Notes: a model not told the origin generated them from the letters alone. Positions 54,026 to 63,058 are shown, counted from the stretch's first letter. The stretch: 64,000 bases of DNA from Aquabacterium sp. A7-Y (GCF_026153205.1 NZ_JAPFBW010000028.1:28182-92181); one strand, 5' to 3'. Program-made: numbers and translations.

Positions 54026-55048
54026 TCAGATGAGCTTGACGAGCTGCTTGCCGAAGTTGCGGCCCTTGAGCAGGCCGAGGAAGGCGTCGGGCGCGTTCTC
54101 CAGGCCCTCGGCCACGCTCTCGCGGTACTTGAGCCGGCCGGTCGCGACCAGCGTGCCGAGCTCCTTGAGGGCCTCGGGCCAGGCGTCCATGTGTTCGGCG
54201 ACGATAAAACCCTGCACCTTGAGCCGGGCCGTCAGGATGAGCTGCGGGTTCTCGAGCGGGATGGGCTCACCGTTGTAGCCCGAGATCATTCCGCACACTG
54301 CGATGCGCCCGTGGTCCTTCATCTGGGGCAGCACCGCGTTCAGCACCATGCCGCCGACGTTCTCGAAATAGCCGTCGAAACCCTCGGGCGCCGCGGCCTT
54401 GAGCGCGGCCGCCAGCGACTTCGCGTCGCCGTGCTGCTTGTAGTCGATGCAGGCGTCGAAGCCCAGCTCCTCGGTCACGTAGCGGCACTTGTCGGTGCCG
54501 CCGGCCACCCCGATGGCCCGGCAGCCGCGCGCCTTGGCGAGCTGGCCCACCGCGCTGCCCACCGCGCCGCTGGCGGCGCTCACGACCACCGTCTGGCCCG
54601 CCTGCGGGTCGATGATGCGCACCAGCCCGTACCAGGCCGTGACGCCCGGCATGCCGACCGCGCCGAGGTAGGCCGGCAGCGGCACATGGGTGGTATCGAC
54701 CTTGCGCAGGAGGCCAGGCTGCGCGGCGTCGACCGTGGAGTACTCCTGCCAGCCGCCCATGCCGACGACCTTGTCGCCGGGCGTGAAGGAGGCGTGTCTG
54801 GACTCGACCACCTCACCCACGGTGCCGCCGATCATGACCTCGTCGAGCGGCTGCGGCTGGGCATAGCTGCGGCCCTCGTTCATGCGCCCACGCATGTAGG
54901 GGTCGAGCGAGAGGTAATGGTTGCGCACCCGCACCTGGCCCTCGCGCAGCTCGGGCAGCGGGGTTTGCACCAGCTTGAAGTTGGCGGCGCTCGGCTCGCC
55001 TTGGGGGCGCGAGGCGAGCAGGATCTGTCGATTGGCGGCTTGGGTCAT
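54026..55048 (-). CDS. Zinc-independent medium-chain reductase (curcumin reductase CurA-like)
   Basis: A 340-residue NADPH-dependent oxidoreductase of the leukotriene B4 12-hydroxydehydrogenase/CurA group. Motifs: LSLDPYMRGRM, GMPGVTAWYGL, nucleotide-binding AASGAVGSAVGQLAK (AxxGxxG), FENVGG, and GFIVAEH. No structural or catalytic zinc ligands. Such enzymes reduce the double bond of enones. CAGGAGA precedes the ATG at 55048; it follows the thioesterase by 16 bases and precedes aidB by 24, all one unit. Confidence 0.93.
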   Translation of the reverse strand: MTQAANRQILLASRPQGEPSAANFKLVQTPLPELREGQVRVRNHYLSLDPYMRGRMNEGRSYAQPQPLDEVMIGGTVGEVVESRHASFTPGDKVVGMGGWQEYSTVDAAQPGLLRKVDTTHVPLPAYLGAVGMPGVTAWYGLVRIIDPQAGQTVVVSAASGAVGSAVGQLAKARGCRAIGVAGGTDKCRYVTEELGFDACIDYKQHGDAKSLAAALKAAAPEGFDGYFENVGGMVLNAVLPQMKDHGRIAVCGMISGYNGEPIPLENPQLILTARLKVQGFIVAEHMDAWPEALKELGTLVATGRLKYRESVAEGLENAPDAFLGLLKGRNFGKQLVKLI

Positions 55049-55064
55049 GAGAAATCTCCTGTTT

Positions 55065-55520
55065 TCAGTCCGAGCCGGCGCCGTCGAGGCGGCGCTGCAG
55101 CGGTTTGACGTCGCGCTTCTCGGTCGGGAGCGCTCGCACGTACTTGAAGGTGCCGGTCGCGTGCGCGATGCGCTCGCCGGCGCCGTTGAGAATCTCGCCT
55201 TCGCAGAAGGCCAAGGTGGCGGTGTGGTGCATCAGCCGGCCGATCGCACGCAGCTCGCCTTCGCCGGGGCGCATGAAGCTGGTTTTCATCTCGATGGTCA
55301 CCACCCCCGGGCCGAAGTCGGCACGCTCGCGGTTGATGCTGCGGGCGGCGTGGGCCATCGCCACGTCCAGCAGGGTCATGCTGACGCCGCCGTGGGCGAC
55401 GCGGAAGGAGTTGAAGTGATCCTCGCGCAGCGGCAGGCGCAGCTCGGCTTCGCTGTCACCGATGCGCACCAGCTCGAAACCCAAGGCCTGGACAAAAGGA
55501 ATGTGGACCGGGAACTGCAC
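55065..55520 (-). CDS. PaaI-family hotdog thioesterase
   Basis: A 151-residue acyl-CoA thioesterase of the PaaI/YdiI type. The hotdog helix has HGGVSMTLLDVAMAHAA (HGG plus Asp catalytic pattern), and VTIEMKTSFMRPG and HHTATLAFCEGEI complete the fold. The start is a GTG at 55520 with GGGAGG upstream. It lies 11 bases after an SDR gene and 16 before a CurA-type reductase. It would release free acids or CoA from acyl-CoA intermediates of the pathway. Confidence 0.9.
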   Translation of the reverse strand: MQFPVHIPFVQALGFELVRIGDSEAELRLPLREDHFNSFRVAHGGVSMTLLDVAMAHAARSINRERADFGPGVVTIEMKTSFMRPGEGELRAIGRLMHHTATLAFCEGEILNGAGERIAHATGTFKYVRALPTEKRDVKPLQRRLDGAGSD

Positions 55521-55531
55521 CGCCGCCTCCC

Positions 55532-56317
55532 TCAGCCGCCCACCAGGGCGCTGACGCCGCCGTCCACCGCCAGGATCTGACCGGTGATGTGCTTGCCGGC
55601 CGCCGAGGCGAACAGCAGCGCCGCGCCCTTCAGGTCCTCGTCATCGCCGATGCGTTGCAGCGGTGCGTGCTTGGCGACGTTGTCGACGCCCACCTTCTCC
55701 AGCGTGCCACGCGTCATCTTGCTCGGGAACATGCCCGGCGCCAGCGCGTTGACCGTGATGCCGTGGCGGCCCCACTCGCAGGCCAGCGCGCGGGTGAAGT
55801 TGACCACCGCGCCCTTGCTGGTGTTGTAGGCGATGGTGTTCATGAAGGCGGGGTTGCCGCCCAGGCCGGCGATGGAAGCGACGTTGATCACGCGGCCCTG
55901 CCGGCGCGGGATCATGCTCTTCTTGCCGATCGCCTGGGTGAGCAGGAAGATGCTGCGGATGTTGAGGTCCATGACCTTGTCCCAGGCCTCGACGGGATGG
56001 TCCTCGGCCGGGGCGCCCCAGGTGGCGCCGGCGTTGTTGACGAGGATGTCGACGTGGCCGAGCCGCTGCAGCGTCTCGTCGGCGATGCGGTGGATGTCCT
56101 CTTCCTTGCTGGCGTCGGCGGCGACCCAGCGCGCGTCGATGCCGCGGTCCTGCAGGTGGGCCATGGCCTCCTCCAGGTCCTGCGCCTTGCGCGAGCTGAG
56201 CATCAGCTTCGCGCCGGCCTCGCCGAGTGCCTCGGCGATCTGCAGCCCCAGGCCGCGCGAGCCGCCGGTGATCAGGGCCGTATGGCCGCTCAGGTCAAAC
56301 AGGGAGTTCAGGCTCAT
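55532..56317 (-). CDS. Short-chain dehydrogenase/reductase (FabG-like)
   Basis: A 261-residue classical SDR. Cofactor motif TGGSRGLG (about 15-22), NNAGATWG, Ser in NVASIAG, Tyr-x3-Lys in YNTSKGAV, and ending GQILAVDGGVSALV typical of 3-oxoacyl-ACP/CoA reductases. The Arg after Ser in SSRK suggests NADPH. ATG at 56317 chosen; a GTG four codons earlier is possible. It follows the Dabb gene by 85 bases. Confidence 0.92.
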   Translation of the reverse strand: MSLNSLFDLSGHTALITGGSRGLGLQIAEALGEAGAKLMLSSRKAQDLEEAMAHLQDRGIDARWVAADASKEEDIHRIADETLQRLGHVDILVNNAGATWGAPAEDHPVEAWDKVMDLNIRSIFLLTQAIGKKSMIPRRQGRVINVASIAGLGGNPAFMNTIAYNTSKGAVVNFTRALACEWGRHGITVNALAPGMFPSKMTRGTLEKVGVDNVAKHAPLQRIGDDEDLKGAALLFASAAGKHITGQILAVDGGVSALVGG

Positions 56318-56402
56318 ACACAGACTCACAAACTGGTTGTCATCAAAAGGACAGGCGACGCCGGCCCGTGCAGGCCGGTGCGCCCAGGGCTGGGCGCCGT
56401 GG

Positions 56403-56753
56403 CTACAGGGGCGCCGGATAGGTCGGTGCGAACGACAGGTCGTCGGCCAGGTCCAGGTCGGCGCCGGGCGCCGAGGTTTCGTAGTCGAGCACCGCCCGGG
56501 ACAGCCGCAGCCGACCCAGCTGTGCGCCCACGGCCTTGTGGTGCGGATGTTCCTGGTAGGCGTCCAGCGCCGCCTTGTCGGTGAAGGTGGAAACCAGCAC
56601 GACGTCGTGGCTGGCCTCGAGCTTCCTGGTGCGTATACCGACCTCGAACTCGACCATGCCGGGCACCAGGTTCTTGCAGCTGTCCAGGAGTTCCTTGAAT
56701 TTGGGGGCGTCCGCGGCGTCGTTCAGCTGCCACATGACGATGTGCTTGATCAT
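56403..56753 (-). CDS. Dabb (stress-responsive alpha/beta barrel) family protein
   Basis: A 116-residue protein of the Dabb family, small dimeric ferredoxin-like barrels. It begins MIKHIVMWQLND and has FEVGIRTRKLEASHDVVLVSTF and AYQEHPHHKAV, all family hallmarks, with a C-terminal acidic tail. Function of most members is unknown; some catalyse polyketide cyclisation. GGAGAAGTGAG precedes the ATG at 56753. It starts 2 bases after the small membrane-protein gene, so the two are coupled. Confidence 0.9.
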   Translation of the reverse strand: MIKHIVMWQLNDAADAPKFKELLDSCKNLVPGMVEFEVGIRTRKLEASHDVVLVSTFTDKAALDAYQEHPHHKAVGAQLGRLRLSRAVLDYETSAPGADLDLADDLSFAPTYPAPL

Positions 56754-56755
56754 GC

Positions 56756-56950
56756 TCACTTCTCCGAAGGCTTCATGCGAGAGCGCACATAGATCAGCAC
56801 CACGCCGACCGCAGCGGCCCCCGCACCACCGAGCATAAAGCCGTTGCCGAGCGCCTCGTCGCCGCGCGCCACGAAAACGCCGAGGCACAGCGCCAGCAGC
56901 CCGCCGTAGATCAGTATCCAGGTCCACTTTTCTACGGTGCGCGTGTTCAT
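56756..56950 (-). CDS. Small two-helix membrane protein
   Basis: A 64-residue protein with two hydrophobic helices (about 9-28 and 36-54) joined by a short loop (ARGDEALGNG) and a basic C-terminus (RSRMKPSEK). The helix-loop-helix hairpin suggests an inner-membrane protein with both ends in the cytoplasm. The ATG at 56950 lies 8 bases after the acyl-CoA dehydrogenase gene and the stop is 2 bases before the Dabb gene, so it is part of the operon. No family is recognised. Confidence 0.75.
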   Translation of the reverse strand: MNTRTVEKWTWILIYGGLLALCLGVFVARGDEALGNGFMLGGAGAAAVGVVLIYVRSRMKPSEK

Positions 56951-56958
56951 GGTGTGCC

Positions 56959-58818
56959 TCAGAACCAGTCGTCCTGCATGTCCCGGCAGGTCGGGTCGCG
57001 GCTCTCGACCACACCCAGCCAGGCGCCGATGCGAGGCAGCTCGTAGCGGAAGAAGTAGCGCGCCGCGGCCAGCTTGCCCTGCAGGAAGGCGGCGTCGCCG
57101 CCCTCGTCCAGGCGCTGCTGCGCCCGCAGCGCCACGTCCAGCCACACCCAGGCGAGCACCGTGTGGCCGAAGGCCTGCAGGTAGGGCGTGGCGTTGGCCA
57201 GCGCGTCCTGCGGGTCGCCGGTGGCCCAGGCGGCCTGGGTGGCCTGACCGATGCGGGCCAGCGCCTGGGCCAGCGCGCTGGCGGGCTCCGCCAGCGCCGG
57301 CACCCGCCGCGCCCGCTCGATCGTCGCATGGACCTTCGAGGCCAGCAGCGCCAGACCTTGACCACCTTCCATCACCACCTTGCGACCCAGCAGGTCCAGG
57401 CCCTGGATGCCGTGTGCGCCCTCGTGGATCATGTTGAGGCGGTTGTCGCGCCAGTACTGCTCGACGGGGAAGTCGCGCGTGTAACCGTAGCCACCGTGCA
57501 CCTGGATCGCCAGGCTGTTGGCCTCCAGGCACCACTCGCTGGGCCAGCTCTTGGCGATGGGGGTCAGCACCTCCAGCAGCAGCCCCGCGTCCGCGGCCTG
57601 CGCACCGTCACCGGTGGCCTGCTCGTCGACCAGGCGGGCGCAGTACAGCTCCAGCGCCAGAGCGCCTTCGCAATACGCCTTCTGGGCCAGCAGCATGCGC
57701 TTGACATCGGCGTGCTGGATGATGGGCACCTGGGGCTGCGAGGCGTCCTTGCCGCCGGGGCCCATGGGCCGGCCCTGCGGACGCTGCCGCGCGTACTCCA
57801 GCGAGGCCTGGTAGCCGGCATAACCCAGCATGGTCGCGCCCAGGCCCACGCCGATGCGCGCCTCATTCATCATGTGGAACATGTAGGCCAGGCCGCGGCC
57901 CGGCTCGCCCACCAGGTAGCCGATCGCCCCGGCGCCCTTGCCGTCCAGGCCCCCGCCCTGCTCCGCCCGGACCGGGAAACGGCCCTCGCCGAAGTTCAGC
58001 AGCGTGTTGGTGGTGCCGCGGTAGCCGAGCTTGTGGTTGAGGCCGGCCAGCGCGACGTCGTTGCGCTCGCCGGTGAGCCGGCCCTCGGTGTCGACCAGCT
58101 TTTTCGGCACGATGAACAGCGAGATGCCCTTCACGCCCGGCACGGTCTTGCCGTCGGGGCCCGGGATCTTGGCCAGCACCAGGTGCACGATGTTCTCGGT
58201 GATCTCGTGCTCGCCGCCCGAGATCCACATCTTGTTGCCCTTGAGGCGGAAACGCGGGCCCAGCGGGTCGCTCTCGGAGTCGGGGCCGTCCGGCACCGCG
58301 CGGGTCGCGACGTCGGACAGGCTGGAGCCGGCCTGCGGCTCGCTCAGGCACATGGTGCCGAACCAGCGGCCGGCGAATTCGTTCTTGGCAAACACCTCTT
58401 TCTGCGCGGCGCTGCCGTGCGCCATCAGCAGGTTCGCGTTGCCGTTGGTGAGCATCGCGTAGCCACCCATCGCGACGCTGGCCATCGAGAAGAAGCTGTT
58501 GGCCGCCATCTCGATGACGCAAGGCAGCTGCATGCCGCCGTTCTCGTAGTCCTGGGCCGCCGCCAGCATGCCGGACTCGACATAGGCGGCCAACGCCGCG
58601 TGCGTGCACTCCGGCAGGTGCACCCGGTCGCCGTCGAAGTGCGGTTCCTCGGTGTCGGACAGCCGGTTGTAGGGGGCGAACTTCTCGCGCGCGATGCGCT
58701 CGCAGGTGTCGAGCACCGAGGCGAAGGTCTCGGGCGAGTGATCGGCGAAGCGGGCGCGCTCGGTGAGCGATGCGACGCCGAGCCAGTCGTGAAGCAGAAA
58801 ATCGAGGGTGGGACGCAT
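56959..58818 (-). CDS. Acyl-CoA dehydrogenase, long form with C-terminal extension
   Basis: A 619-residue FAD enzyme oxidising acyl-CoA to 2-enoyl-CoA. FAD domain motifs MCLSEPQAGSSLSDV and KMWISGGEHEITENIVHLVLAKI; catalytic-domain MNEARIGVGLGA; and AIQVHGGYGYTRDFPVEQYWRDNRLNMIHEGAHGIQ, whose segments HGGYGYTRD and IHEGAHGIQ contain the FAD-binding and catalytic Glu region. The extra C-terminal domain of about 110 residues is typical of the 590-620-residue group (AcdA/DmdC-like). No clear ribosome site before the ATG at 58818; a 138-base structured gap separates it from the thiolase gene. Confidence 0.93.
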   Translation of the reverse strand: MRPTLDFLLHDWLGVASLTERARFADHSPETFASVLDTCERIAREKFAPYNRLSDTEEPHFDGDRVHLPECTHAALAAYVESGMLAAAQDYENGGMQLPCVIEMAANSFFSMASVAMGGYAMLTNGNANLLMAHGSAAQKEVFAKNEFAGRWFGTMCLSEPQAGSSLSDVATRAVPDGPDSESDPLGPRFRLKGNKMWISGGEHEITENIVHLVLAKIPGPDGKTVPGVKGISLFIVPKKLVDTEGRLTGERNDVALAGLNHKLGYRGTTNTLLNFGEGRFPVRAEQGGGLDGKGAGAIGYLVGEPGRGLAYMFHMMNEARIGVGLGATMLGYAGYQASLEYARQRPQGRPMGPGGKDASQPQVPIIQHADVKRMLLAQKAYCEGALALELYCARLVDEQATGDGAQAADAGLLLEVLTPIAKSWPSEWCLEANSLAIQVHGGYGYTRDFPVEQYWRDNRLNMIHEGAHGIQGLDLLGRKVVMEGGQGLALLASKVHATIERARRVPALAEPASALAQALARIGQATQAAWATGDPQDALANATPYLQAFGHTVLAWVWLDVALRAQQRLDEGGDAAFLQGKLAAARYFFRYELPRIGAWLGVVESRDPTCRDMQDDWF

Positions 58819-58853
58819 CGGTGGGCTCGTCTACAGCCTGTAGTGGACAACAA

Positions 58854-58903
58854 GGCCGGCGAGCCGGCCGAAGCGGCGGGACGGCCGGCCGGTGGCCCGT
58901 CCC
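58854..58903. repeat. Two strong hairpins in the thiolase-acyl-CoA dehydrogenase gap
   Basis: GGCCGGC / GCCGGCC (58854-58869, 2-base loop) and GGGACGG / CCGTCCC (58878-58903). They lie in the largest gap (138 bases) of the acyl-CoA run and may be processing, attenuation or stability stems. Confidence 0.4.
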
Positions 58904-58956
58904 GCGGGACTCGCGGGGCTGGCCGCCAGGGCCAGGCTCCCGCGCGATTCAAGGCA

Positions 58957-60132
58957 TCACAGCACTTCGAAGATGCCAGCCGCGCCCATGCCGCCGCCGA
59001 TGCACATCGTGACGCCGACGCGCTTGGCACCGCGGCGCTTGCCTTCGATCAGCGCATGGCCGACCAGGCGCTGGCCGCTCACGCCGTAGGGATGGCCCAC
59101 CGCGATCGCGCCGCCGTTGACGTTGAGGCGATCCATCGGGATGCCCAGCGTGTCGGCGCAGTAGAGCACCTGCACCGCGAAGGCCTCGTTGAGCTCCCAC
59201 AGGTCGATGTCCGAGACCTGCAGGCCGAGGCGCTTCAGCACCTTGGGCACGGCAAAGACCGGACCGATGCCCATCTCGTCGGGCTCGCAGCCGGCGACCG
59301 CGAAGCCGAGGAAGCGGCCCAGCGGCTTGAGGCCGCGCTGCTCGGCCAGCTTGGCGTTCATCACCACGCAGGCGCCGGCGCCGTCGGAGAACTGGCTGGC
59401 ATTGCCGGCCGCGACCACGCCGCCGGGCAGCGCGCTGCGGATGCCGGCCACGGCCTCATAGGTGGTGCCCGGGCGCAGGCCTTCGTCCTGCGACACCGTG
59501 ACCTGCTTGGTGCGCATGCCCAGCACCGGGTCGGCGACGCCGGCGGTCACGGTGATCGGCACGATCTCGTCGTTGAACTTGCCGGCTTCCTGGGCCACGC
59601 AGGCGCGCTGCTGGCTGGCCGCACCGTACTGGTCCATGCGTTCGCGCGAGATCTTGTAGCGTTTGGCGACCTGCTCGGCGGTCTGCAGCATGCTCCAGTA
59701 GATCTCGGGCTTGTGCTCCATCAGCCAGCCCTCGCGGAACATGTGCGTGTTGGTCTCGTTCTGCACGCAGGAGATGCTCTCGACGCCGCCGGCGACATAA
59801 ACGTCACCTTCGCCGGCGATGATGCGCTGGGCCGCCATCGCGATGGTCTGCAGGCCGCTGGAGCAGAAGCGGTTGACGGTGACGCCGCTGGCGCTGACCG
59901 GCAGGCCGGCGCGCAGCGCGATCTGGCGCGCGATGTTGCCGCCGGTCGCGCCTTCCGGCGTGGCGCAGCCCATCAGCACGTCCTCGACCTCGGCACCGTC
60001 GATGCCGGCGCGCTCGACGGCGGCCTTCACGACATGGCCGCCCAGGGTCGCGCCGTGGGTCATGTTGAAGGCGCCCTTCCACGATTTGGCAAGCGGGGTG
60101 CGGGCGGTGGATACGATGACAGCGTCGGTCAT
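58957..60132 (-). CDS. Acetyl-CoA acyltransferase (thiolase)
   Basis: A 391-residue thiolase. Nucleophile Cys90 in [20 protein letters not shown] with His, and second Cys in TMCIGGGMG: all catalytic residues present. Length and sequence type fit a degradative 3-ketoacyl-CoA/acetyl-CoA acyltransferase. CAAGGAG precedes the ATG at 60132. It follows the HD-domain gene by 19 bases. With the multifunctional hydratase-dehydrogenase it completes the beta-oxidation steps. Confidence 0.95.
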   Translation of the reverse strand: MTDAVIVSTARTPLAKSWKGAFNMTHGATLGGHVVKAAVERAGIDGAEVEDVLMGCATPEGATGGNIARQIALRAGLPVSASGVTVNRFCSSGLQTIAMAAQRIIAGEGDVYVAGGVESISCVQNETNTHMFREGWLMEHKPEIYWSMLQTAEQVAKRYKISRERMDQYGAASQQRACVAQEAGKFNDEIVPITVTAGVADPVLGMRTKQVTVSQDEGLRPGTTYEAVAGIRSALPGGVVAAGNASQFSDGAGACVVMNAKLAEQRGLKPLGRFLGFAVAGCEPDEMGIGPVFAVPKVLKRLGLQVSDIDLWELNEAFAVQVLYCADTLGIPMDRLNVNGGAIAVGHPYGVSGQRLVGHALIEGKRRGAKRVGVTMCIGGGMGAAGIFEVL

Positions 60133-60151
60133 GGAGAAACTCCTTGGGAAT

Positions 60152-60754
60152 TCAAGCAGCAGCGGGGCCGGACGCCTGAGGGTCGACGGCCGCCTTGTAG
60201 ATGGTGTTGCGGGGCTGGGCGAACACGCGTCGCACGATGGGTTCGAACTCGGCGATCGGCAGGGTCTCTGCCGCGGCGTCGAAGGCCGGGTTGTCGTAGA
60301 GCTCGCAGAACTCGGCGGTGCGTTCGAAACACGGATGCGCGCGGAACTGCTCACGCATGTCCCGGTTCATGCCGATGTGGTGGAAGAAGTAGCGCCCCTG
60401 GAAGATGCCGTGGTGCTGCACCATCCAGAGGTTGTCCTCGCTGACGAAGGGCTTGAGGATGGCCGCGGCGATGTCGGGGTGGTTGAACGACCCGAGCGTG
60501 TCGCCGATGTCGTGCAGCAGCGCGCAGACCACGTACTCCTCGTCGCGGCCGTCGCGCAACGCCCGCGTCGCGGTCTGCAGCGAGTGGGTGTAGCGGTCCA
60601 CCGGAAAGCCGCCGTAGTCGCCTTCGAGCACTTTCAGGTGGGCCAGCACCCGCTCGGGCAGGCCCTTCGCAAAGCCCATGAACTCGCCGGAGATGACTTT
60701 CCAATCGTCCCGCGTGCTGTCCTGCATGCGGGTGAAGCTGGCGCGTGTGGTCAT
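60152..60754 (-). CDS. HD-domain protein, possible metal-dependent oxygenase or hydrolase
   Basis: A 200-residue protein with an HD domain: His57, His81-Asp82 (LLHDIGD), His92, and further His at 114/115 and 125/126. This set of extra His after the HD pair is like the PhnZ/MIOX-type HD oxygenases that hold two irons, rather than a plain phosphohydrolase. PhnZ-type enzymes cleave hydroxylated small molecules using O2. GGAGG precedes the ATG at 60754. It sits between fadB-type and thiolase genes (35 and 19 bases), so it belongs to the operon. The substrate is not determinable here. Confidence 0.8.
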   Translation of the reverse strand: MTTRASFTRMQDSTRDDWKVISGEFMGFAKGLPERVLAHLKVLEGDYGGFPVDRYTHSLQTATRALRDGRDEEYVVCALLHDIGDTLGSFNHPDIAAAILKPFVSEDNLWMVQHHGIFQGRYFFHHIGMNRDMREQFRAHPCFERTAEFCELYDNPAFDAAAETLPIAEFEPIVRRVFAQPRNTIYKAAVDPQASGPAAA

Positions 60755-60789
60755 GGTCGTCCTCCGGCGGTTCGTGGGGCGGGATCAGC

Positions 60790-62883
60790 TCAGCTGAAGC
60801 TCTTGCCTTCCTCGGCCAGCTTGGCGAGCAGCGGTGCCGGCTCCCAGAACTGCGCATCGTCGTGCGGGTTCTTCTGGAAGCGTTTCATCGCCTGCACCAC
60901 GCTGAACAGGCCCTGGGTGTCGGCATAACACATCGGGCCGCCGCGGAACAGCGGGAAGCCGTAGCCGGTCAGGTAGACCATGTCGATGTCCGAGGCGCGC
61001 TGGGCGATGCCTTCTTCCAGGATCTTCGCACCTTCGTTGACCAGGGCGTAGACCAGCCGGCCGATGATCTCGTCGTCGCTGATCTTGCGGGCCTTGATGC
61101 CCAGCTCGGCGCGGTGCTTCTCGATCATCTCGTTGACCACCGGCGAGGGAATCGCGTCGCGCTTGCCCGGCTTGTAGTCGTACCAGCCGGCCCCGGTCTT
61201 CTGGCCGAAACGGCCCATCTCGCACAGCAGGTCGGCGGTCTTGCTGTAGCGCATGTTGGGTTTCTCGATGTAGCGGCGCTTGCGGATGTACCAGCCCACG
61301 TCGTTGCCGGCCAGGTCGCCGACACGGAAGGGGCCCATCGCGAAGCCGAAACGCTCGGCGGCCTTGTCGACCTGCTCGGGCGTGGCGCCCTCCTCCAGCA
61401 GGAAGCCGGCCTGGCGCGAGTACTGCTCCAGCATGCGGTTGCCGATGAAGCCGTCGCAGACGCCCGAGACAACAGCGGTCTTCTTGATCTTCTTGGCCAG
61501 CTGCATGACCGTGGCCAGCACGTCCTTGGCGGTCTTCTCGCCGCGGATCACTTCCAGCAGCTTCATCACGTTGGCCGGGCTGAAGAAGTGCATGCCGACC
61601 ACGTCCTGCGGACGTTTGGTGAAGGAAGCGATCTTGTTGACGTCCAGCGTGGAGGTGTTGGAGGCCAGAATGGCGCCCTTTTTCATCACCTCGTCCAGGG
61701 TTTTGAAGACCTGTTCCTTGACGCCGATGTCCTCGAACACCGCCTCGATCACCAGGTCGGCGTCGGCGATGTCCTGGTAGCTCAGGGTTGTGCTCAGCAG
61801 TGCCATGCGCTGCTCGTACTTGTCCTGCTTGAGCTTGCCCTTCTTGACCTGGGCCTCGTAGTTCTTGCGAATCACGCCGATGCCACGGTCAAGGGCGTCC
61901 TGCTTCATCTCGATGATGATGACCGGGATGCCGGCGTTCAGGAAGTTCATCGCGATGCCGCCACCCATCGTGCCGGCGCCGATGACGGCGACCTTCTGGA
62001 TCGGGCGCACCGGGGTGTCCTCGGGCACGTCGGAGATCTTGCTGGCGGCACGCTCGGCAAAGAAGGCGTGACGCAGGGCCTTGGATTCGGGCGTCATCAT
62101 CAGCGCGGCGAACTGCTCGCGCTCGAACACCATGCCGTCCTCGAACTTCTTCTGCACCGAGGCTTCGACGCAGTCCACGCACTTGCTCGGCGCGGGGAAG
62201 TTCTTGGCCACCGCGCCCACGGTGTTGCGGGCGAACTGGAAGTAGCCATCGGGGTTGGCGTGCTCGGCCTTGAGCTGGCGCACGAGCGGCAGCGGGCGCT
62301 TCTCGGCCACCTCGTTGGCGAAGGCGACCGCTGCGGGCAGCAGTTCACCCTCGACGATGCGATCGAACAGCTTCTGGCCGGGGATGGCCGCGAGCAGCTC
62401 GCTCTTGACCGGCTCGCCGCTGACGATCATGTTGAGGGCGTTTTCGACGCCGATCGCGCGCGGCAGGCGCTGCGTGCCGCCAGCGCCGGGCACCAGGCCC
62501 AGCTTGACCTCGGGCAGGGCCACCTGGGTGCCGGGCAGCGCCACGCGGTAGTGGCAGCCGAGGGCCAGCTCCAGGCCGCCACCCATGCAGACCGAGTGGA
62601 TCGCGGCGACCACCGGCTTGCTGCTGTTCTCGACCGTCGAGATCACGCTCAGCAGGTTGGGTTCCTGCAGCGCCTTGGGCGATCCGAACTCGCGAATGTC
62701 GGCACCGCCCGAGAAGGCCTTGCCGGCGCCGGTGATGACAATGGCCTTGACCTTGTCGTCGTCCTGCGCCCGGGCGATGCCGTCGGTGATGCCCTTGCGG
62801 GTCTCGTAACCCAGGCCGTTGACCGGCGGGTTGTTCAGGGTAATCACGGCGACACTGCCGTGGAGCTCGTAACTGGCACTCAT
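60790..62883 (-). CDS. Multifunctional enoyl-CoA hydratase / 3-hydroxyacyl-CoA dehydrogenase
   Basis: A 697-residue beta-oxidation enzyme of the FadB/FadJ type. The N-terminal crotonase domain (about 1-190) has GGADIREF oxyanion region and Glu residues in CMGGGLELALG and ALPEVKLGLVPGAGGTQR. The NAD-binding domain begins at VAVIGAGTMGGGIAM (about 292-306), with catalytic His in VGMHFFSPANVMKLLEV. The C-terminal dehydrogenase domain follows to the end. Start is the ATG at 62883 with GGGAG upstream; the next ATG upstream lacks a better site. First gene of the long acyl-CoA run. Confidence 0.95.
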   Translation of the reverse strand: MSASYELHGSVAVITLNNPPVNGLGYETRKGITDGIARAQDDDKVKAIVITGAGKAFSGGADIREFGSPKALQEPNLLSVISTVENSSKPVVAAIHSVCMGGGLELALGCHYRVALPGTQVALPEVKLGLVPGAGGTQRLPRAIGVENALNMIVSGEPVKSELLAAIPGQKLFDRIVEGELLPAAVAFANEVAEKRPLPLVRQLKAEHANPDGYFQFARNTVGAVAKNFPAPSKCVDCVEASVQKKFEDGMVFEREQFAALMMTPESKALRHAFFAERAASKISDVPEDTPVRPIQKVAVIGAGTMGGGIAMNFLNAGIPVIIIEMKQDALDRGIGVIRKNYEAQVKKGKLKQDKYEQRMALLSTTLSYQDIADADLVIEAVFEDIGVKEQVFKTLDEVMKKGAILASNTSTLDVNKIASFTKRPQDVVGMHFFSPANVMKLLEVIRGEKTAKDVLATVMQLAKKIKKTAVVSGVCDGFIGNRMLEQYSRQAGFLLEEGATPEQVDKAAERFGFAMGPFRVGDLAGNDVGWYIRKRRYIEKPNMRYSKTADLLCEMGRFGQKTGAGWYDYKPGKRDAIPSPVVNEMIEKHRAELGIKARKISDDEIIGRLVYALVNEGAKILEEGIAQRASDIDMVYLTGYGFPLFRGGPMCYADTQGLFSVVQAMKRFQKNPHDDAQFWEPAPLLAKLAEEGKSFS

Positions 62884-62904
62884 CCGTAGGCTCCCATTCA
62901 AAAA

Positions 62905-62919
62905 TAGAACGCTCGTTCG
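62905..62919. promoter_or_regulatory. Fatty-acid-regulator-like palindrome before the acyl-CoA operon
   Basis: GAACG-CT-CGTTC (62907-62918) with one further near-match on each side (TAGAACG...CGTTCGA). The centre lies about 30 bases upstream of the ATG at 62883. It resembles AACGNNCGTT sites of TetR-type fatty-acid regulators (PsrA/FadP-like) in betaproteobacteria. Confidence 0.5.
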
Positions 62920-63038
62920 ATTCTAAGAAGCTGAAACGCCGGGACCCTGTCTCCGGCGTGACAAATTGCTTGCAAGGGATGGCGGTTCGGGCAGGTCGAA
63001 CGTCGCGGCCCGGGCACGGGCCTCCGGACGTCCCGCCA

Positions 63039-63051
63039 CGCGGAATCCGCG
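63039..63051 (-). terminator. Short hairpin after livF
   Basis: CGCGG-AAT-CCGCG, 5-bp stem 8 bases beyond the livF stop. No T tract; weak candidate for transcript end. Confidence 0.3.
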
Positions 63052-63058
63052 ACTGGAC

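Noticed and set aside
50783..55108. Very long plus-strand open frame (over 1400 codons) and others like it opposite real genes (1483-3861, 5107-8583, 44894-48127, 57163-60444; minus strand 21156-25343)
   Set aside because: They run antisense to genes with clear catalytic motifs, lack ribosome sites and have products dominated by Arg, Gly, Val, Ala and His. They result from high-GC codon usage.
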